In this document: positions 17,316 to 27,155 of the stretch, one piece after another
How the letters are laid out: the number at the start of each line of letters is the position of its first letter
How positions within the stretch are numbered: the first letter of the stretch is position 1
Source of the DNA: Fervidobacterium thailandense
GTDB taxonomy: Bacteria > Thermotogota > Thermotogae > Thermotogales > Fervidobacteriaceae
NCBI RefSeq assembly: GCF_001719065.1
Contig: NZ_LWAF01000003.1
Coordinates: 62,001-126,000, forward strand
Direction of reading: 5' to 3'
Length of the DNA stretch: 64,000 nt
Notes under the pieces: model-generated
The model's input: only the letters and a program-made list of their open reading frames with translations
The model's database searches: none
What the model was told of the DNA's origin: nothing
Made by a program: the position numbers and the translations under genes

Positions 17316-18482
17316 ATGAAAAAGTTGCGCCAGATTGCGGAGAGGTACGGTACACCTGTTCTCGTAATGGACCTGACAGTTGTCGAGAGAAACTACCGTC
17401 AACTCGTCGAGAACATAAGAAACTGTAAAGTCTACTACGCCGTCAAGGCAAACTCCCACGTCGAGATTGTAAAACTTCTCAGAGACTTGGGAAGTTACTT
17501 CGATGTGGCCTCCCGCGGTGAGATCGAGAAGTTGCTGTCAATCGGGGTAGAGCCTTACAGGATGAGTTTCGGCAACACGATAAAGAAGATCGAGGATATC
17601 AAATTCGCTTACGACGTTGGCATAAGGATGTTCGCTGTTGATTCTGAAATGGAACTCGAGAAAATTGCAGCAGTTGCACCAGGTAGTGACGTGTACGTGA
17701 GGATCAGCACCAACGGCATGGAAGAAGACGCCGATTGGCCTTTAACAAGAAAGTTCGGTACGAGCGTCAGCCACGCTATTGAGCTTGTGAAGTACGCAAA
17801 GGACCTTGGACTCAACCCAATCGGCTTGAGTTTCCACGTTGGTTCCCAGAATTACAATCCGGAGAACTGGAGAACGGCGATACGTGAAGCTTCCGTGGTC
17901 TTTGAAGAGGCAAGGCAATTCGGTATTGAGATGAAGATGATAAACACCGGTGGCGGAATGCCCGTCTACTACACACGCGAAATACCATCGGTTGCGGAAA
18001 TTTCGAGGGTTATCAACGAAGCCGTTGAGGAATACCTGGGAAGTGACGTAACCGTTATCGTTGAACCTGGAAGATCGATGGTTGGAAACGCGGGAATCAT
18101 GATAACGAGGGTTATCCTAAGAAGCAGAAAAGGAGACGAAAATTGGATATACCTCGATGCAGGTGTCTTCCACGGATTAACCGAAACGATCCAGAACATC
18201 CGCTACAGGATCACCGTGGATGGCAAAGATGGTGAGGAACTCGACAAGTTCGTACTCGCTGGACCAACGTGCGACAGCGTCGATGTTATGTACTACGATG
18301 CTATGCTCCCGAAATCAACAACTCTCGGAGACATTGTTTACATCCACACAGCCGGAGCTTACACAACCGAATACGGCACGAATTTCAACGGGATTCCCTC
18401 ACCAAGCATCGTCTTCGAAAACGGTCTTTTATTGGAGGAAGAACCGGAAGTTGTTTGCGAACCGGCAAAGGAGTGCGAATGA
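17316..18482 (+). CDS. Ornithine/diaminopimelate-type PLP decarboxylase
   Basis: A 388-residue fold-III (alanine racemase-like) decarboxylase. The PLP lysine is K44 in VYYAVKANSH; the glycine-rich phosphate loop is MINTGGGMPV; EPGRSMVGN follows; the active-site cysteine from the partner subunit is C319 in AGPTCDSVDV. CDSVD and the 388-residue length point to ornithine (or lysine/ornithine) decarboxylase rather than LysA, which usually is longer. It would make putrescine or cadaverine for polyamine synthesis, important in thermophiles. Starts with ATG after GGGGAGG. It stands alone and is closed by a strong hairpin. Substrate choice between ornithine, lysine and diaminopimelate is not certain. 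Confidence 0.9.
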   Translation: MKKLRQIAERYGTPVLVMDLTVVERNYRQLVENIRNCKVYYAVKANSHVEIVKLLRDLGSYFDVASRGEIEKLLSIGVEPYRMSFGNTIKKIEDIKFAYDVGIRMFAVDSEMELEKIAAVAPGSDVYVRISTNGMEEDADWPLTRKFGTSVSHAIELVKYAKDLGLNPIGLSFHVGSQNYNPENWRTAIREASVVFEEARQFGIEMKMINTGGGMPVYYTREIPSVAEISRVINEAVEEYLGSDVTVIVEPGRSMVGNAGIMITRVILRSRKGDENWIYLDAGVFHGLTETIQNIRYRITVDGKDGEELDKFVLAGPTCDSVDVMYYDAMLPKSTTLGDIVYIHTAGAYTTEYGTNFNGIPSPSIVFENGLLLEEEPEVVCEPAKECE

Positions 18483-18511
18483 GGCTTTTTGAAAAGGCAA
18501 AAAATTAACGT

Positions 18512-18550
18512 AAAAGCCCGCCGTTGTGGTTCCACCGGCGGGCTTTTCTC
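18512..18550 (+). terminator. Bidirectional rho-independent terminator
   Basis: AAAAGCCCGCCG at 18512-18523 pairs perfectly with CGGCGGGCTTTT at 18535-18546, followed by T-rich sequence on both strands. It lies 29 bases after the decarboxylase stop and just beyond the end of the oppositely directed MFS gene, so it probably serves both. Confidence 0.93.
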
Positions 18551-18572
18551 ATTTTTTATACTCCAAACAAAC

Positions 18573-19916
18573 TCACCACCAGCGCTCCAATCGCTTTCGT
18601 CCAACCACAACGTCCGAGCGGTTGCCTTCTTGGATCCTTATCGCATGCCGGCTGGAAAGTATCGAAAGGACATTCGAAAATACGATAGTAGGTGAAACGT
18701 ATTTGCGGGTTTCCACCTTCAAAAAGAGCGGTATCACCGAGAAACGAAGGATACTTTCGATCACGAAGAAAAGTTGCAGTCCGTACACGTGAAACTCCCC
18801 GATGTAAAAGTGGAAAGAGTTGAACCACCTTGCGATCGGTCCACCGACAATGGACCCCAAGGTTCCACCTAATCCCCCAAGTGCCGAGAAGACGGCGAAG
18901 TACATTGGGGAACTGACCTTAGCAGCTTCCATAGGAACCGTGACGAATGCAAGGTTCACAGCTGCCCAACCAATACCTGAAAGTACCGCGTCGAGAGTCA
19001 GTGCAAACACCCAATCTCGCTCGTTCATTAAAAGCCAGATGGCAGGGATGGTCGAGACAATAGCTAAACCCGTTATCAATACACTTTTGTGACCGAACTC
19101 ATCAGAAATCTTACCCCAGACACTGTAGAATACCATTGACAAAAGGGAGGCTACGATCGAAGCGTAACTGACGTATGTAACGGGTAATTTCAAATTGTGC
19201 AGCTCGTGGTATCCGAAAAACGGAGCTGTCAGAAGGACGACGAAATTCCATAAAAAGTAAGCTTTCGATAGTTTCATAAAGTTCGTGTCCTTTAGGACAT
19301 GCCACAGATCGTTTATACTACCCGTCTTTTTACTTTCCGGCTCCGTCAACGGTGCGAGTGACACCATCGAAAGGAGCGAGGTAACCATCGTGATCAGTAT
19401 GACGAGTAAGTAATTCACCGGCTTGGGCAACGAGTCAACGATCAGGGAGTAAAGATAGAAGGCCAGTAGCGTTGCAAACGAAACGAACAAATTTCTCAAA
19501 CCGAGGTACTTCCCTCGCCGCTCTGGGGACACGGTTTCCGAAACGATCGCCAACCAGACGTTACCGGCAAAAGAGGTGAAGACTTGGCTCAGCGCGAACA
19601 CCAGCAGAAAGATCTTAGGATCCCTGTGAGTTCTGAAGAGGAACGGTATCAAGATTAACCAGAAAAATCTTCCAGAATTGAAAAGCACAAGCAAGTTCTT
19701 TTTTACGTTGAACCTTTCTATGATCGCCGGTGCGAATATTTGAAAGACCTGGAACATCATGGGAAAAGACGAAGCCAAGCCCAACCATATCTCGTTGAGG
19801 TTGAAGTACAGCGCTATCGATGTAAATATCACTGTTTGCGTCAGCACCATGTAAAAGGAAGACAACACACCTTCAAGTGTCAGCGCAAGTTCGTTTTTGT
19901 CTGTGTGCCATCTCAT
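18573..19916 (-). CDS. Major facilitator superfamily transporter
   Basis: A 447-residue protein with about 12 hydrophobic helices and the loop motif between helices 2 and 3 (AIIERFNVKKNLL) as well as RRGKYLGLRNLF and WGKISDEFGHKSVLITG, the repeated MFS signature in the second half. The substrate is not evident. It resembles the MFS gene at 60413-61696 in layout (similar ERRGKYLGLRNLF versus ERRNTYFAFRNSV segments). The start overlaps the rtcB stop by 4 bases, so it is the last gene of the gltX-cysS-proS-rtcB operon. The tail after the last helix is basic and poorly conserved looking. Confidence 0.85.
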   Translation of the reverse strand: MRWHTDKNELALTLEGVLSSFYMVLTQTVIFTSIALYFNLNEIWLGLASSFPMMFQVFQIFAPAIIERFNVKKNLLVLFNSGRFFWLILIPFLFRTHRDPKIFLLVFALSQVFTSFAGNVWLAIVSETVSPERRGKYLGLRNLFVSFATLLAFYLYSLIVDSLPKPVNYLLVILITMVTSLLSMVSLAPLTEPESKKTGSINDLWHVLKDTNFMKLSKAYFLWNFVVLLTAPFFGYHELHNLKLPVTYVSYASIVASLLSMVFYSVWGKISDEFGHKSVLITGLAIVSTIPAIWLLMNERDWVFALTLDAVLSGIGWAAVNLAFVTVPMEAAKVSSPMYFAVFSALGGLGGTLGSIVGGPIARWFNSFHFYIGEFHVYGLQLFFVIESILRFSVIPLFLKVETRKYVSPTIVFSNVLSILSSRHAIRIQEGNRSDVVVGRKRLERWW

Positions 19917-21325
19917 CCCTTAATCACACCAAGTGGCACGCACTTGGCCACCTTGCGTGAGATTCCAAGCTCATCCACTATCTGAACAACTTTATCAACG
20001 TTCTTGTAAGCCTCCGGCGCTTCTTCGACGATGCCCTTTTTGGATTTGGCCATCAATTTTACACCTTTCTCCTTAAGTTCGTTAATGATCCTATCAGCAC
20101 TTAACTCACGTGTCGCCTCCCTGCGTCCCAAGGTCCTACCTGCACCGTGGGCGGTCGAACCAAAGGTCCATTCTTCAGCTTTCTTTGTGCCGACCAGTAA
20201 GTAAGAGGCCGTTCCCATACTTCCCGGTATGATAACTGGTTGGCCCGTTTCCCTGAAGAGTGCCGGAAGTTTAGGATTGCCCGGTCCGAACGCACGTGTG
20301 GCACCTTTACGGTGAACGATCACTTTCGTAGTCTTTCCATCTATCTGGTACTCCTCAACCTTGGCTATGTTGTGAGCCACGTCGTACACGAGCTTAACGT
20401 TCAGTCCACACACCGACTTGAACGCTTTCCTTATCATGTGTGTTATGATCTGCCTGTTTGCGAACGCATAATTCGCCGCGCAGTTCATTGCACTGTAATA
20501 CGCTTGACCCAAGCTGTGTTTGAATGGGGCGTTGATAAGTTGCTTATCGGGGAGTCCTTTGTTATGTTCTTTGAGCTCGTCTCTCATGTACCTGATATAA
20601 TCCGTTGCAATTTGGTGACCAAAGCCCCGACTTCCAGTGTGAATCAAGACGGTGATACTGCCCGGGGCAACACCGAAGACTTTCGCAATTTCTGGATCGT
20701 ACACTTCCACAACCTCTTGGATCTCGATAAAATGGTTACCCGCCCCAAGCGTGCCGAGTTCATCCTTTCCCCTGTCGTAAGCCTCATCGCTAACATCGGA
20801 AAAGTCGCAATATTCAATACTTCCGTAGTCTTCGATTCTCTCCAGATCCTCTGGTTGTCCGTATCCCATTTCTACAACGACCTTTGCGCCACCAGTGACG
20901 ATTCTTTTGAAGTCTTTTTTGGAGAATTTCAAGTCACTTGTCTCTCCAACACCCACCGGGACAAGTTCGTAAATCCTTTTAACCAGTTCGTCCAATCTCC
21001 CTTTGACGATACTCGCAGGGCCGTCAACCACCAACATCCTAACTCCGCAGTTTATGTCGAATCCGACACCACCGGGACTTATGATTCCGTCTTCAACATC
21101 GAAGGCGGCCACACCGCCGATGGGAAATCCGTATCCCCAATGGATATCGGGCATGGCGTACGCTTCCTTGACGATACCCGGCAGGGTGGCAACGTTGATG
21201 ATTTGCTGAATGGCTTCCTCGTCTATGGTTTCCCAGTCGGAGAGTATGACCGCATCGGTTTTCATCTCACCATGCTTCTTAACACGGTACACGTATTTAC
21301 CTTCCTTTTCCGCAACTTTGGGCAT
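19913..21325 (-). CDS. rtcB: RNA-splicing ligase RtcB
   Basis: GTP- and manganese-dependent ligase joining 2',3'-cyclic phosphate or 3'-phosphate and 5'-OH RNA ends; used in tRNA splicing or RNA repair. 470 residues, uninterrupted (no intein). Metal-binding cysteine C93 in GGVGFDINCGVR; AMPDIHWGYGFPIGG; GAGNHFIE; HTGSRGFGHQ; and the guanylylated histidine region STAHGAGRTLGR. No archease gene is next to it; neighbours are proS upstream and an MFS gene overlapping the stop. RtcA and RtcR are absent here. Confidence 0.96.
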   Translation of the reverse strand: MPKVAEKEGKYVYRVKKHGEMKTDAVILSDWETIDEEAIQQIINVATLPGIVKEAYAMPDIHWGYGFPIGGVAAFDVEDGIISPGGVGFDINCGVRMLVVDGPASIVKGRLDELVKRIYELVPVGVGETSDLKFSKKDFKRIVTGGAKVVVEMGYGQPEDLERIEDYGSIEYCDFSDVSDEAYDRGKDELGTLGAGNHFIEIQEVVEVYDPEIAKVFGVAPGSITVLIHTGSRGFGHQIATDYIRYMRDELKEHNKGLPDKQLINAPFKHSLGQAYYSAMNCAANYAFANRQIITHMIRKAFKSVCGLNVKLVYDVAHNIAKVEEYQIDGKTTKVIVHRKGATRAFGPGNPKLPALFRETGQPVIIPGSMGTASYLLVGTKKAEEWTFGSTAHGAGRTLGRREATRELSADRIINELKEKGVKLMAKSKKGIVEEAPEAYKNVDKVVQIVDELGISRKVAKCVPLGVIKG

Positions 21326-21358
21326 GGGAGTTCACCTCCCTATCTTTTGAAGCGTTCG

Positions 21359-23068
21359 TTAAAGCCTCCATTCGTTCTTTGCTGCCACCAGGTACTCGAG
21401 AATTTTGGAAGGCTGTGCTGGTACCTTGTCCTGCCTACCCGTTCTCCACTTTACTTCCACGTATCCTTCGTTGTAGGCCTTTCCAACGGTAATCCTGAAC
21501 GGTATACCGATAAGGTCCGCATCGTTGAACTTTATTCCGGGCGAAACGTTCCTATCGTCGAACAGTACTTCCTCTCCTTTTTGGATGAGAAACTGGTACA
21601 GGGACTCGGAAAAGCTCATCAGCACCTCGTTGTTACTAACAGGTGTTATTACGACGGTGAAAGGAGCAACAGATATCGGCCAGATTATTCCCTTTTCATC
21701 GTGCAGCTGTTCGACGATAGCTCCCATTGTCCTGGATATACCCCATCCGTAGCACCCCATAATGAACGGCTTGAGTTGACCGTCCCGGTCCATGAACTTC
21801 GTTCCCATCGCCTCGGAGTACTTGGTACCGAGCTTGAATATGTGTCCCAATTCGATACCCTTCCGCGCATTCAAGGGCCGTCCACAAACGGGACAAGGAT
21901 CCCCAGCGGTTGCCACGACCAGATCCACCCAAGCATCGACTTTGAAATCCCTACCAACGTTGACGTTGACATAGTGGTAGTCCTTCTCCATACCGCCAAC
22001 CACAAAGTTCTTCATACCACCAACCAGAGGATCGGCAACGATCGTTATTCCTTTAACACCAACTGGTCCGAGGAAACCGATGGGAACGTTGAAGCGTTCG
22101 TAAACCTCTTCCGGCGTCGCAAACGTCAACGATTGGTCGCCGAGGAACGTTTTCAACTTCTCTTCGTTCAGTTCCCGATCACCCGGCACGAGTGCCATGA
22201 AGAAACCATTTCGCCCCTTGTATATAAGCGTTTTTACAATCTTACGTACCGGAACCCCCAAGAAATCTGCGACCTCTTTGGCGGTTCTCACGTTCGGGGT
22301 GTAAACTTTTTCGATCTGAGCTTCCTGTTCTTCGTCAACGACGACCTGCCCTTTGAACGGCACACGCTCATCGTTACCAGCATACCCACACTCACAATAA
22401 AGTATGTTACTCTCCCCGGTATCGGCAAAAGCAACGAACTCGTGCGATTCGCTACCACCGATTGCGCCAGTAGCCGCTTCGACAACCGCGTACTTCAAAC
22501 CGATGCGTTCCATGATCCTTGAGTACGCTTGCTTGTGCGCTTGGTACGTCTCATCCAGTGACTCCCAGCTACTGTGGAAACTGTAGCCGTCCTTCATTAT
22601 AAACTCCCTGGCCCTCAGAACCCCAAACCTTGGTCTGATTTCGTCCCTGTACTTGTTGGCAATCTGGTAAAGCGTGATGGGCAGCTGCCTGTAGCTGTTG
22701 AGCTCATTCTGAACCAGGTAGGTTACGAGCTCTTCGTGCGTTGGTCCAAGTGTGAACTCCCTATCGTGCCTATCGCGAAGTTTCATCATCTCTGGACCAT
22801 AGTCATCCCACCTACCGGACTGTTTCCACAGTTCGGCAGGCTGGATTATAGGCATGAGAATCTCATTTGCACCGATCCGGTTCATCTCCTCACGGACGAT
22901 ATTCTCGATTTTCAGCAATACCCTTCTGCCAAGTGGTAAATAAGTGTACACACCAGCGGCTATTTTTCTTATAAACCCCCCGCGAACAAGTAATTCCTGA
23001 CTGATAATTTCAGCATCGGCCGGCGCTTCTTTAAGAGTTGGGGCGTAAAACTGTGAAAATCTCATCAC
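21359..23068 (-). CDS. proS: Prolyl-tRNA synthetase, bacterial type
   Basis: Charges tRNA-Pro with proline. 569 residues, class II fold: motif 2 in [21 protein letters not shown] and motif 3 in [13 protein letters not shown]. Between them is the editing insertion domain typical of bacterial-type enzymes ([31 protein letters not shown]). C-terminal anticodon-binding domain with [21 protein letters not shown]. It starts 3 bases after the cysS stop on the transcribed strand side and is followed by rtcB after 33 bases. Confidence 0.97.
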   Translation of the reverse strand: MMRFSQFYAPTLKEAPADAEIISQELLVRGGFIRKIAAGVYTYLPLGRRVLLKIENIVREEMNRIGANEILMPIIQPAELWKQSGRWDDYGPEMMKLRDRHDREFTLGPTHEELVTYLVQNELNSYRQLPITLYQIANKYRDEIRPRFGVLRAREFIMKDGYSFHSSWESLDETYQAHKQAYSRIMERIGLKYAVVEAATGAIGGSESHEFVAFADTGESNILYCECGYAGNDERVPFKGQVVVDEEQEAQIEKVYTPNVRTAKEVADFLGVPVRKIVKTLIYKGRNGFFMALVPGDRELNEEKLKTFLGDQSLTFATPEEVYERFNVPIGFLGPVGVKGITIVADPLVGGMKNFVVGGMEKDYHYVNVNVGRDFKVDAWVDLVVATAGDPCPVCGRPLNARKGIELGHIFKLGTKYSEAMGTKFMDRDGQLKPFIMGCYGWGISRTMGAIVEQLHDEKGIIWPISVAPFTVVITPVSNNEVLMSFSESLYQFLIQKGEEVLFDDRNVSPGIKFNDADLIGIPFRITVGKAYNEGYVEVKWRTGRQDKVPAQPSKILEYLVAAKNEWRL

Positions 23069-23071
23069 GTG

Positions 23072-24478
23072 TCACCTCCACTCGTACTTTGTTCCCTCAG
23101 GTGTATCGATTAGGACAATATTAGCTTCCGAGAGCGCGTTTCTTATCTTGTCGGCTATATCGTACTGTTTGTTCTTCCTGAACTCTGACCTCAGATCTAT
23201 CAGGGATGTGATCAGCTTGTCTACGCTTTCGACAGAAGCTTTTTGTTCCGTTTCGTAACCCGTATCGAAAAGGCCGAGGATAGGTCCAAAGACCCTTTTG
23301 ATCAAATGGTACATCTTCAAAGCTCGCTCATCGCTACCTTCATCCATGGACCTATTGAGTTCTTTCACCACTTCAAAGAGTACCGCAAGCGCCTGCGGTG
23401 TGTTGAAATCATCACTCAAGGCTTCCAAAAACCTTGTTTCGTAATCCCTGATCTCTGCATCCACCTTCGGGACCAGTGGATAAGGGTATTTATCGTTGAA
23501 TCGCCTCAGTGCTCCGTAAACCCTGTTAACCGCACGTTTGTTATCCTCGAGTGCTTCTTCGGAAAATTCTATCGGAGAACGGTAGTGCTTCGAAAGTAGG
23601 AAGAGTTTCACCGCGTCTTTCCCGTACCTTCCCACCGCTTCCCTGACCAGGAATATGTTCCCCACGCTCTTACTCATCTTATCCCCGCGAACGATTATCA
23701 TCCCGTTGTGCATCCAGTACTTCGCGGGAGGTTTTCCGGTTAAAGCAATACTCTGCGCAATCTCATCTTCGTGGTGCGGAAAAATTAGGTCCTCCCCACC
23801 TCCGTGGAGATCAAACATTTCACCGAGCAACTTCTGAGACATCACGGAACATTCTATATGCCATCCGGGCCGTCCCTTGCACCATGGGCTGTCCCAAACT
23901 GGCTCTTGAGGCTTGCCCGATTTCCAGAGGACAAAATCGAGAGGGTCCTTCTTGTGCTCACTAACTTCCACCCGTGCACCGGCGATCAGGTCCTCGATCC
24001 TCTTTCCCGAGAGCATTCCGTAGTTTTCCAACTTACGCACACTGAAGTAGACATCGCCATTTGCTGTGGGATAGGCAAACCCTTTCTGAATCATCCGTTC
24101 GATGGCTTCAACGATTTCCGGAACGAAATCCGTGGTCCGGGGATGGAAGTTAGCCGCACGCACACCGAGGGTGTGGGCATCGTGGAAATACTCGGCGATA
24201 AACGTGTCGGCAACGGTTTTCCAATCGACACCCCATTCCCTCGCTTCGTTTATTATCTTGTCATCGATATCAGTGAAGTTTTGAACGAGCGTTACCTTGT
24301 ATCCGACGTACTCGAGGAACCTTCTGAACGCGTCGAAAACGACCATCGGTCTTGCATTGCCAACGTGGATGTAGTTGTAAACTGTTGGGCCGCACACGTA
24401 CATTCTTACTGAACCGGGCTCTATCGGCTCAAATTCAACTTTTTCCTTTCTGAGTGTGTCGTAAACGTAGACCTTCAT
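23072..24478 (-). CDS. cysS: Cysteinyl-tRNA synthetase
   Basis: Class I synthetase, 468 residues. Zinc ligand C29 in [19 protein letters not shown], where HVGN (38-41) is the HIGH motif; further zinc ligands lie in [10 protein letters not shown] and [15 protein letters not shown]; the KMSKS motif is [10 protein letters not shown]. The start overlaps gltX by 4 bases and proS follows after 3 bases. Confidence 0.97.
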   Translation of the reverse strand: MKVYVYDTLRKEKVEFEPIEPGSVRMYVCGPTVYNYIHVGNARPMVVFDAFRRFLEYVGYKVTLVQNFTDIDDKIINEAREWGVDWKTVADTFIAEYFHDAHTLGVRAANFHPRTTDFVPEIVEAIERMIQKGFAYPTANGDVYFSVRKLENYGMLSGKRIEDLIAGARVEVSEHKKDPLDFVLWKSGKPQEPVWDSPWCKGRPGWHIECSVMSQKLLGEMFDLHGGGEDLIFPHHEDEIAQSIALTGKPPAKYWMHNGMIIVRGDKMSKSVGNIFLVREAVGRYGKDAVKLFLLSKHYRSPIEFSEEALEDNKRAVNRVYGALRRFNDKYPYPLVPKVDAEIRDYETRFLEALSDDFNTPQALAVLFEVVKELNRSMDEGSDERALKMYHLIKRVFGPILGLFDTGYETEQKASVESVDKLITSLIDLRSEFRKNKQYDIADKIRNALSEANIVLIDTPEGTKYEWR

Positions 24479-25902
24479 ACCACTTCCTCCCGCTCGATGT
24501 ACTTCCGAATCCTCGCTGTTGTTTCATCCTTACCCAACGCTTCCAAGATGTCTATCAACTCCGGGCCCTCGGTCTTTCCGGTTAGTATCAGACGAAGGTT
24601 CATGTAAAACTCCTTACCCTTCAACCTTGCCGATTTCATCGCGTTCTTGAAAGCTGCGTAAATGGTCTCCTTTGTCCAAGCTTCCAACTTCTCAAGTTCA
24701 CCCAGCAATGCTGTGTAAGTTTCTACAGCTTCGGGAATTTGCTCGGGCAAGTTTTCTGGGCGCTCGAAGAAGAACCTTGTCAGTTCCGGGAGTTCTGAAA
24801 GTTCTTCGATCCGGTCACGAACGGCAAGGATGATTTTCTTCAACCGTTCCTCTTCCACATCCCAGTTTATGTATTGACGCGCTATCTTGACCAGCTCGTC
24901 TATAGGTTTCATCCTTATATGCTCTGCGTTCATCCACCTCAGTTTTTCGGGATTGAATATGGCCGGATTCTTAACTAGCCTCTCGAGCGAGAAGCTCTGG
25001 ATCAACTCTTCTTTTGTTAGTATTTCCTTGCCTTCGGGATGAGACCAACCGAGCAAAGCCAAAAAGTTCACGAGTGCTTCCGGCAAATAACCCCTGTTTC
25101 TGAACTCTTCAACCGACGTGGCACCGTGTCTTTTGCTCAGCTTACTACCATCCGGTCCAAGAATCATCGAGACGTGTCCAAAAACGGGAACGGGCCATCC
25201 CAAGGCTTCGTAGAGTGCTATCTGCTTTACGGTGTTGGAAAGATGGTCATCGCCTCGAAGTACGTGTGTGATTTTCATCAATCCGTCGTCAATCACGCAT
25301 GCGTAGTTGTACGTCGGCATCCCGTTACTACGGAGCAACGCAAAATCGCCAACACTACCGGCTTTGAAATGTACCTCACCTTTCACAACATCGTGGATCA
25401 CGTAATCCTTTCTGGGCATTGAGAAGTAGATAGCCGGCCTCAGACCTTTTTCCGCGTACTCACGCTTTCTTTCCTCGGTTGTGAAGGCTTCGAGCATCTC
25501 ACGCGTATAATGCGGGGCTTTGCCTTCCGCAAGTAATTTTTCCCTAAGTGCTTCTATTTCCTCCGGATAGGCGTAAACTTCGTAGGCTTTACCTTCGTTG
25601 ACGAGTTTTTGGGCGTATTCTTGGTAGATCTCCACCCGTTCGCTCTGCCTGTAGGGGCCGTAGGGACCTCCGATATCAGGACCCTCGTCCCAATCGAGTC
25701 CAAGCCACCTGAGTGCGGCTATCAACTGTTCTTCGTACACCCGTTCCGAACGCTCAAGGTCCGTATCCTCGATTCTCAAGATGAACTTACCACCCATCTT
25801 CCTCGCGAAAAGGTAATTGAACAGTGCGGTCCTGGCACCACCTACGTGAAGATAGCCTGTCGGACTCGGTGCGAATCGAACTCGAACCGTAATTTCGGAC
25901 AT
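24475..25902 (-). CDS. gltX: Glutamyl-tRNA synthetase
   Basis: Class I synthetase, 475 residues. HIGH-like motif [16 protein letters not shown] (19-22), KMSKS-like [20 protein letters not shown] and the C-terminal all-helical anticodon domain. Thermotogota may carry two GluRS genes, one acting on tRNA-Gln; this sequence alone does not tell which one this is. First gene of the gltX-cysS-proS-rtcB-MFS run, with a weak promoter candidate at 25942. Confidence 0.96.
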   Translation of the reverse strand: MSEITVRVRFAPSPTGYLHVGGARTALFNYLFARKMGGKFILRIEDTDLERSERVYEEQLIAALRWLGLDWDEGPDIGGPYGPYRQSERVEIYQEYAQKLVNEGKAYEVYAYPEEIEALREKLLAEGKAPHYTREMLEAFTTEERKREYAEKGLRPAIYFSMPRKDYVIHDVVKGEVHFKAGSVGDFALLRSNGMPTYNYACVIDDGLMKITHVLRGDDHLSNTVKQIALYEALGWPVPVFGHVSMILGPDGSKLSKRHGATSVEEFRNRGYLPEALVNFLALLGWSHPEGKEILTKEELIQSFSLERLVKNPAIFNPEKLRWMNAEHIRMKPIDELVKIARQYINWDVEEERLKKIILAVRDRIEELSELPELTRFFFERPENLPEQIPEAVETYTALLGELEKLEAWTKETIYAAFKNAMKSARLKGKEFYMNLRLILTGKTEGPELIDILEALGKDETTARIRKYIEREEVV

Positions 25903-25941
25903 GTCGAAACCTCCCTAACGCAATACTCATGGTCAAAAACA

Positions 25942-25947
25942 ATTATA
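25942..25947 (-). promoter_or_regulatory. Candidate -10 box of gltX
   Basis: The minus strand has TATAAT 40 bases before the gltX start, without a recognisable -35 box. The 9-base tandem repeats at 25973-25999 lie just upstream, where an activator or upstream element could act. Confidence 0.35.
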
Positions 25948-25972
25948 ATCCGTTTGTACTTGAGTGCGCACG

Positions 25973-25999
25973 ATACACTGAATACATTGAATACACTAA
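25973..25999. repeat. Three tandem 9-base repeats
   Basis: ATACACTGA, ATACATTGA and ATACACTAA follow one another without a gap, differing at one or two positions. They sit between the gltX promoter candidate and the GC-rich hairpin at 26001. Function unknown. Confidence 0.7.
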
Positions 26000-26000
26000 A

Positions 26001-26019
26001 TGGGGGGTTGAGCCCCCCA
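26001..26019 (-). terminator. GC-rich hairpin downstream of the rubredoxin gene
   Basis: TGGGGGG and CCCCCCA form a perfect 7-base stem around the 5-base loop TTGAG. On the minus strand it is about 80 bases after the rubredoxin stop and is followed by only a short T run (TTTAG), so as a terminator it is imperfect. On the plus strand TTTTTT follows after six bases but no plus-strand gene needs it. Confidence 0.55.
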
Positions 26020-26100
26020 CTTCGATTTTTTAGCTCCACAATCAAACCAAAATCTAAAATCTGAGCTATCTACTGAACCAGCGAAGTGAACTGCGTAAGT

Positions 26101-26262
26101 TCACTCCTCGAGGGGTTCGAACATATCCTTGCTAACCCCACAGACCGGGCAGGTCCAATCGTCAGGTAGATTCTCAAAAGGAGTTCCCGGATTGATACCG
26201 TTGTCTGGATCTCCAACTTCTGGATCGTAAATGTAACCGCACACCGTGCACCTGTACTTCAT
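26101..26262 (-). CDS. Rubredoxin
   Basis: A 53-residue one-iron electron carrier. The four iron ligands are C5 and C8 in [11 protein letters not shown] and C38 and C41 in [11 protein letters not shown], with the conserved DPDNGI and [11 protein letters not shown] segments between them. ATG 26262 follows GGAGGTG. It carries electrons in oxygen and peroxide defence or to hydrogenase- or ferredoxin-linked enzymes. It has its own promoter and stands as a single gene, with no rubrerythrin or FprA next to it. Confidence 0.96.
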   Translation of the reverse strand: MKYRCTVCGYIYDPEVGDPDNGINPGTPFENLPDDWTCPVCGVSKDMFEPLEE

Positions 26263-26312
26263 ACGAGCACCTCCATCGACAAGGTAAGAAGAACGGGTTC
26301 TTGGCCTTGATT

Positions 26313-26342
26313 ATTATACCACATCCAAACATCGTGAGGCAA
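26313..26342 (-). promoter_or_regulatory. Promoter of the rubredoxin gene
   Basis: Minus strand: TTGCCT (26342-26337), 18-base spacer, TATAAT (26318-26313) with extended TGG before it, about 50 bases upstream of the rubredoxin ATG. The miaB promoter at 30850 has the same -35 sequence. Confidence 0.7.
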
Positions 26343-26384
26343 GTCGTAGGTTCCAAACCACCGAGAAGAAACGTTAAAGTATTC

Positions 26385-27155
26385 TCACCACGGTACTCTA
26401 CCTGGAGCTGACCTACTTTCCAGCACTTTTTTTGCTAACTCCAGAACGAATGGTTCGTCTGAGAAAACGACTACACCCGATCTTGCAAACGTTTTCCTAA
26501 CCTGGATTTCCCCTGGAGAAAGGTAAATTATCGCGTTGGATAGGACCTTTCGCCTCAGTTCATCGGCATCCAACATAGCTGACGACCAGTAGAGGATTTT
26601 TGGTGCGCCGTTGAGGAAGGTGTATCCCCCATCTTGAACCAAGATGAAGCTCGTGTTAAAACCGAGGTTCACCAACAAATCCGCTTTTGACCGATCTTCC
26701 ACAATTGTCGGTAACGTTAACTTTCTATTGTTTAAAGCTCCTATCAGACCGGCATCGATCTTTCCCCTGCCATCGAGCACCGCAATAACTCCGGAACTTC
26801 CGAGTCCCTGACTGAGGTATTCGTAGACTTCCGCGGTGATAAAGGGTGATTTATGAACTCTGTAAAAGTGATCCGGATCATCTTGGCTAAGTGTGTCCAA
26901 AGGCCCTATCACGTAGTAGTAATATCCCATCGAGCGAACAACGTTACCCACATACCTCCCTACGTCAAACGCAAGTCCCAAGTTGCCAAGGCTTCCGAGT
27001 GTCAGAAGTGAAACATCCTTCAAGAACGACTCGAGAGGTTGTTCGCACACCAATTTACTTTTCGACATTGCGACGGAGGTATTCAGGGAGGTACTGAGGA
27101 TAAAGCACACTAAAAGCGTAAAGAACGCCGTTCTCGTCGTTAGAGAGCGTAACAA
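26385..27155 (-). CDS. Exported protein, possibly a degenerate GH3-like fragment
   Basis: About 256 residues. The N-terminus is a signal peptide (TTRTAFFTLLVCFILSTS then NTSVA). The rest (LTLGSLGNLGLAFDVGRYVGNVVRSMGYYYYVIGPLD, quoted only for its pattern of Gly and helices; then SPFITAEVYEYLSQGL and GVIAVLDGRG) resembles the N-terminal barrel of family 3 glycosidases such as NagZ, but conserved catalytic motifs (KHFPGHG) are missing, so activity is doubtful. The TTG at 27155 lies 9 bases after AAGGAGG; using it, the first 33 codons overlap the HAD gene. An ATG at 27068 would overlap by only 14 bases but lose the signal peptide and has no ribosome site. Assignment is tentative. Confidence 0.6.
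   Translation of the reverse strand: MLRSLTTRTAFFTLLVCFILSTSLNTSVAMSKSKLVCEQPLESFLKDVSLLTLGSLGNLGLAFDVGRYVGNVVRSMGYYYYVIGPLDTLSQDDPDHFYRVHKSPFITAEVYEYLSQGLGSSGVIAVLDGRGKIDAGLIGALNNRKLTLPTIVEDRSKADLLVNLGFNTSFILVQDGGYTFLNGAPKILYWSSAMLDADELRRKVLSNAIIYLSPGEIQVRKTFARSGVVVFSDEPFVLELAKKVLESRSAPGRVPW

Noticed and set aside
20240-22522. A 760-codon open frame on the plus strand opposite rtcB and proS
   Set aside because: It is antisense to two certain genes, has no ribosome site and no recognisable domain. Long open antisense frames arise from codon bias.
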